6,636 bases of DNA from the NCBI GenBank assembly GCA_029212275.1, contig JARGOI010000138.1:1-6636 (forward strand). The letters run 5' to 3'. The position numbers and the translations under genes were made by a program. The stretch is from Thalassolituus sp. Lineage in GTDB: Bacteria; Pseudomonadota; Gammaproteobacteria; Pseudomonadales; Oceanobacteraceae. Shown one piece after another: positions 6,385 to 6,636 of this stretch (positions within the stretch are counted from its first letter, which is position 1; each line of letters starts with the position of its first letter). The notes under the pieces were generated by a model. It saw only the letters and a list, made by a program, of their open reading frames with translations. It was not told where the DNA came from and ran no database searches.

Positions 6385-6440
6385 TATCAGTTTTATAATC
6401 TCAGCTTTTTTAAATCAGTTATCGAGTTGCAGGATATTGT
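6385..6440 (+). repeat. Weak continuation of the 14-base periodicity
   Basis: TCAG occurs at 6387, 6401 and 6415, with a GCAG at 6429, each exactly 14 bases apart. The outer two TCAG copies share ATCAGTT. Outside the TCAG core the units are poorly conserved. The phase differs from the block at 6266-6336. This may be an eroded part of the same array or coincidence. Confidence 0.35.
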
Positions 6441-6586
6441 TGGGCGTCCATTTTGGTGCACGAATGTCATGCAAAATGCCGTTACGTCGTTGTAATCTCA
6501 TATTTTAATCACGACCACAAACTCAGAGCATAAAAATACCTATATATTTCATAGGCTTAACGTGTTTTTGAGAGATTAAACGAATC

Positions 6587-6603
6587 TTGGCACGTCTGTC
6601 GCT
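6587..6603 (+). promoter_or_regulatory. Candidate sigma-54 (-24/-12) promoter
   Basis: TTGGCACG-TCTG-TCGCT matches the sigma-54 consensus YTGGCACG-N4-TTGCW at all but one position (C for the second T). The invariant GG (6589-6590) and GC (6601-6602) have the required spacing. The predicted start point is near 6614, pointing rightward to a gene beyond the window. Such promoters need an activator bound upstream; no clear full activator site was identified. Confidence 0.55.
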
Positions 6604-6607
6604 AGTA

Positions 6608-6619
6608 CTTGTATACAAG
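6608..6619. promoter_or_regulatory. Perfect 12-base palindrome, possible operator
   Basis: CTTGTATACAAG is a perfect inverted repeat centred on GTATAC. It sits over the predicted start point of the sigma-54-like promoter. Palindromes with a GTATAC-type core are bound by some GntR-family regulators, so it could be an operator. Its stem is too short and AT-rich for a good terminator, although seven T follow at 6624-6630. Confidence 0.4.
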
Positions 6620-6636
6620 ATGGTTTTTTTAGAGTG

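Larger units (their letters stand above)
6270..6636. other. 367-base non-coding right end
   Basis: No open frame here resembles a protein family I know. The first part is the 14-base repeat block, followed by a pyrimidine-rich stretch: over 6271-6390 I count 35 C and 13 G, a bias seen in Rho-dependent terminators. No GC-rich hairpin plus T-run follows the exonuclease, so a Rho-type end is the simplest reading, though unproven. From 6500 the DNA is AT-rich with a weak CCTAT/ATAGG hairpin (6539-6555). A sigma-54-like promoter and a palindrome sit at the right edge. Confidence 0.6.

Noticed and set aside
6539..6555. CCTAT-loop-ATAGG as an intrinsic terminator
   Set aside because: The five-base stem has only two G:C pairs and is too weak. 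The following minus-strand T run is short.

Overview
The window looks like ordinary chromosomal DNA of a gammaproteobacterium, probably a marine one of the Oceanospirillales/Alteromonadales type. That placement is an inference. It rests on close, recalled resemblance of the arginine genes to Escherichia coli ArgA and ArgE, on a roughly balanced base composition, and on gene order: I recall argA, argE and an orphan secretion-type ATPase lying near each other in Pseudomonas. There is no insertion sequence, CRISPR array, rRNA or tRNA that I can see.

Layout. Positions 1-45 (minus) may hold the first 15 codons of a gene cut by the left edge. Two arginine-biosynthesis genes follow on the minus strand, transcribed right to left: argE (2668-1472) and then argA (1411-107), 60 bases apart and probably cotranscribed. 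ArgA makes N-acetylglutamate, the first step of the pathway. ArgE removes the acetyl group from N-acetylornithine. Together they fit the linear, acetate-releasing route to ornithine. A 122-base divergent region (2669-2790) separates argE from a plus-strand run of genes: a CYTH-domain triphosphatase (2791-3933), an orphan GspE/PilB-type ATPase (3942-5720) and a DEDDh 3'-5' exonuclease (5778-6269). The gaps are 8 and 57 bases, so this looks like one operon.

The 57-base gap between the ATPase and the exonuclease contains a 21-codon open frame. Its ATG overlaps the ATPase stop, and its TAG shares one base with the exonuclease GTG. It also carries a run of seven A in the phase of a classical -1 slip, and that slip would enter the exonuclease frame. 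This small junction is the most unusual coding arrangement here.

The right-hand 367 bases (6270-6636) have no convincing gene. They contain a degenerate 14-base tandem repeat starting on the exonuclease stop codon, a second patch with the same 14-base spacing of TCAG, a C-rich and G-poor stretch, a weak hairpin, and a good match to a sigma-54 (-24/-12) promoter. A perfect 12-base palindrome lies over that promoter's predicted start point. The promoter would drive a plus-strand gene beyond the window. Nothing here amounts to a clear new defence or mobile system. The best leads are the overlapping micro-ORF/slip-site junction, the 14-base repeats and the sigma-54/palindrome pair.
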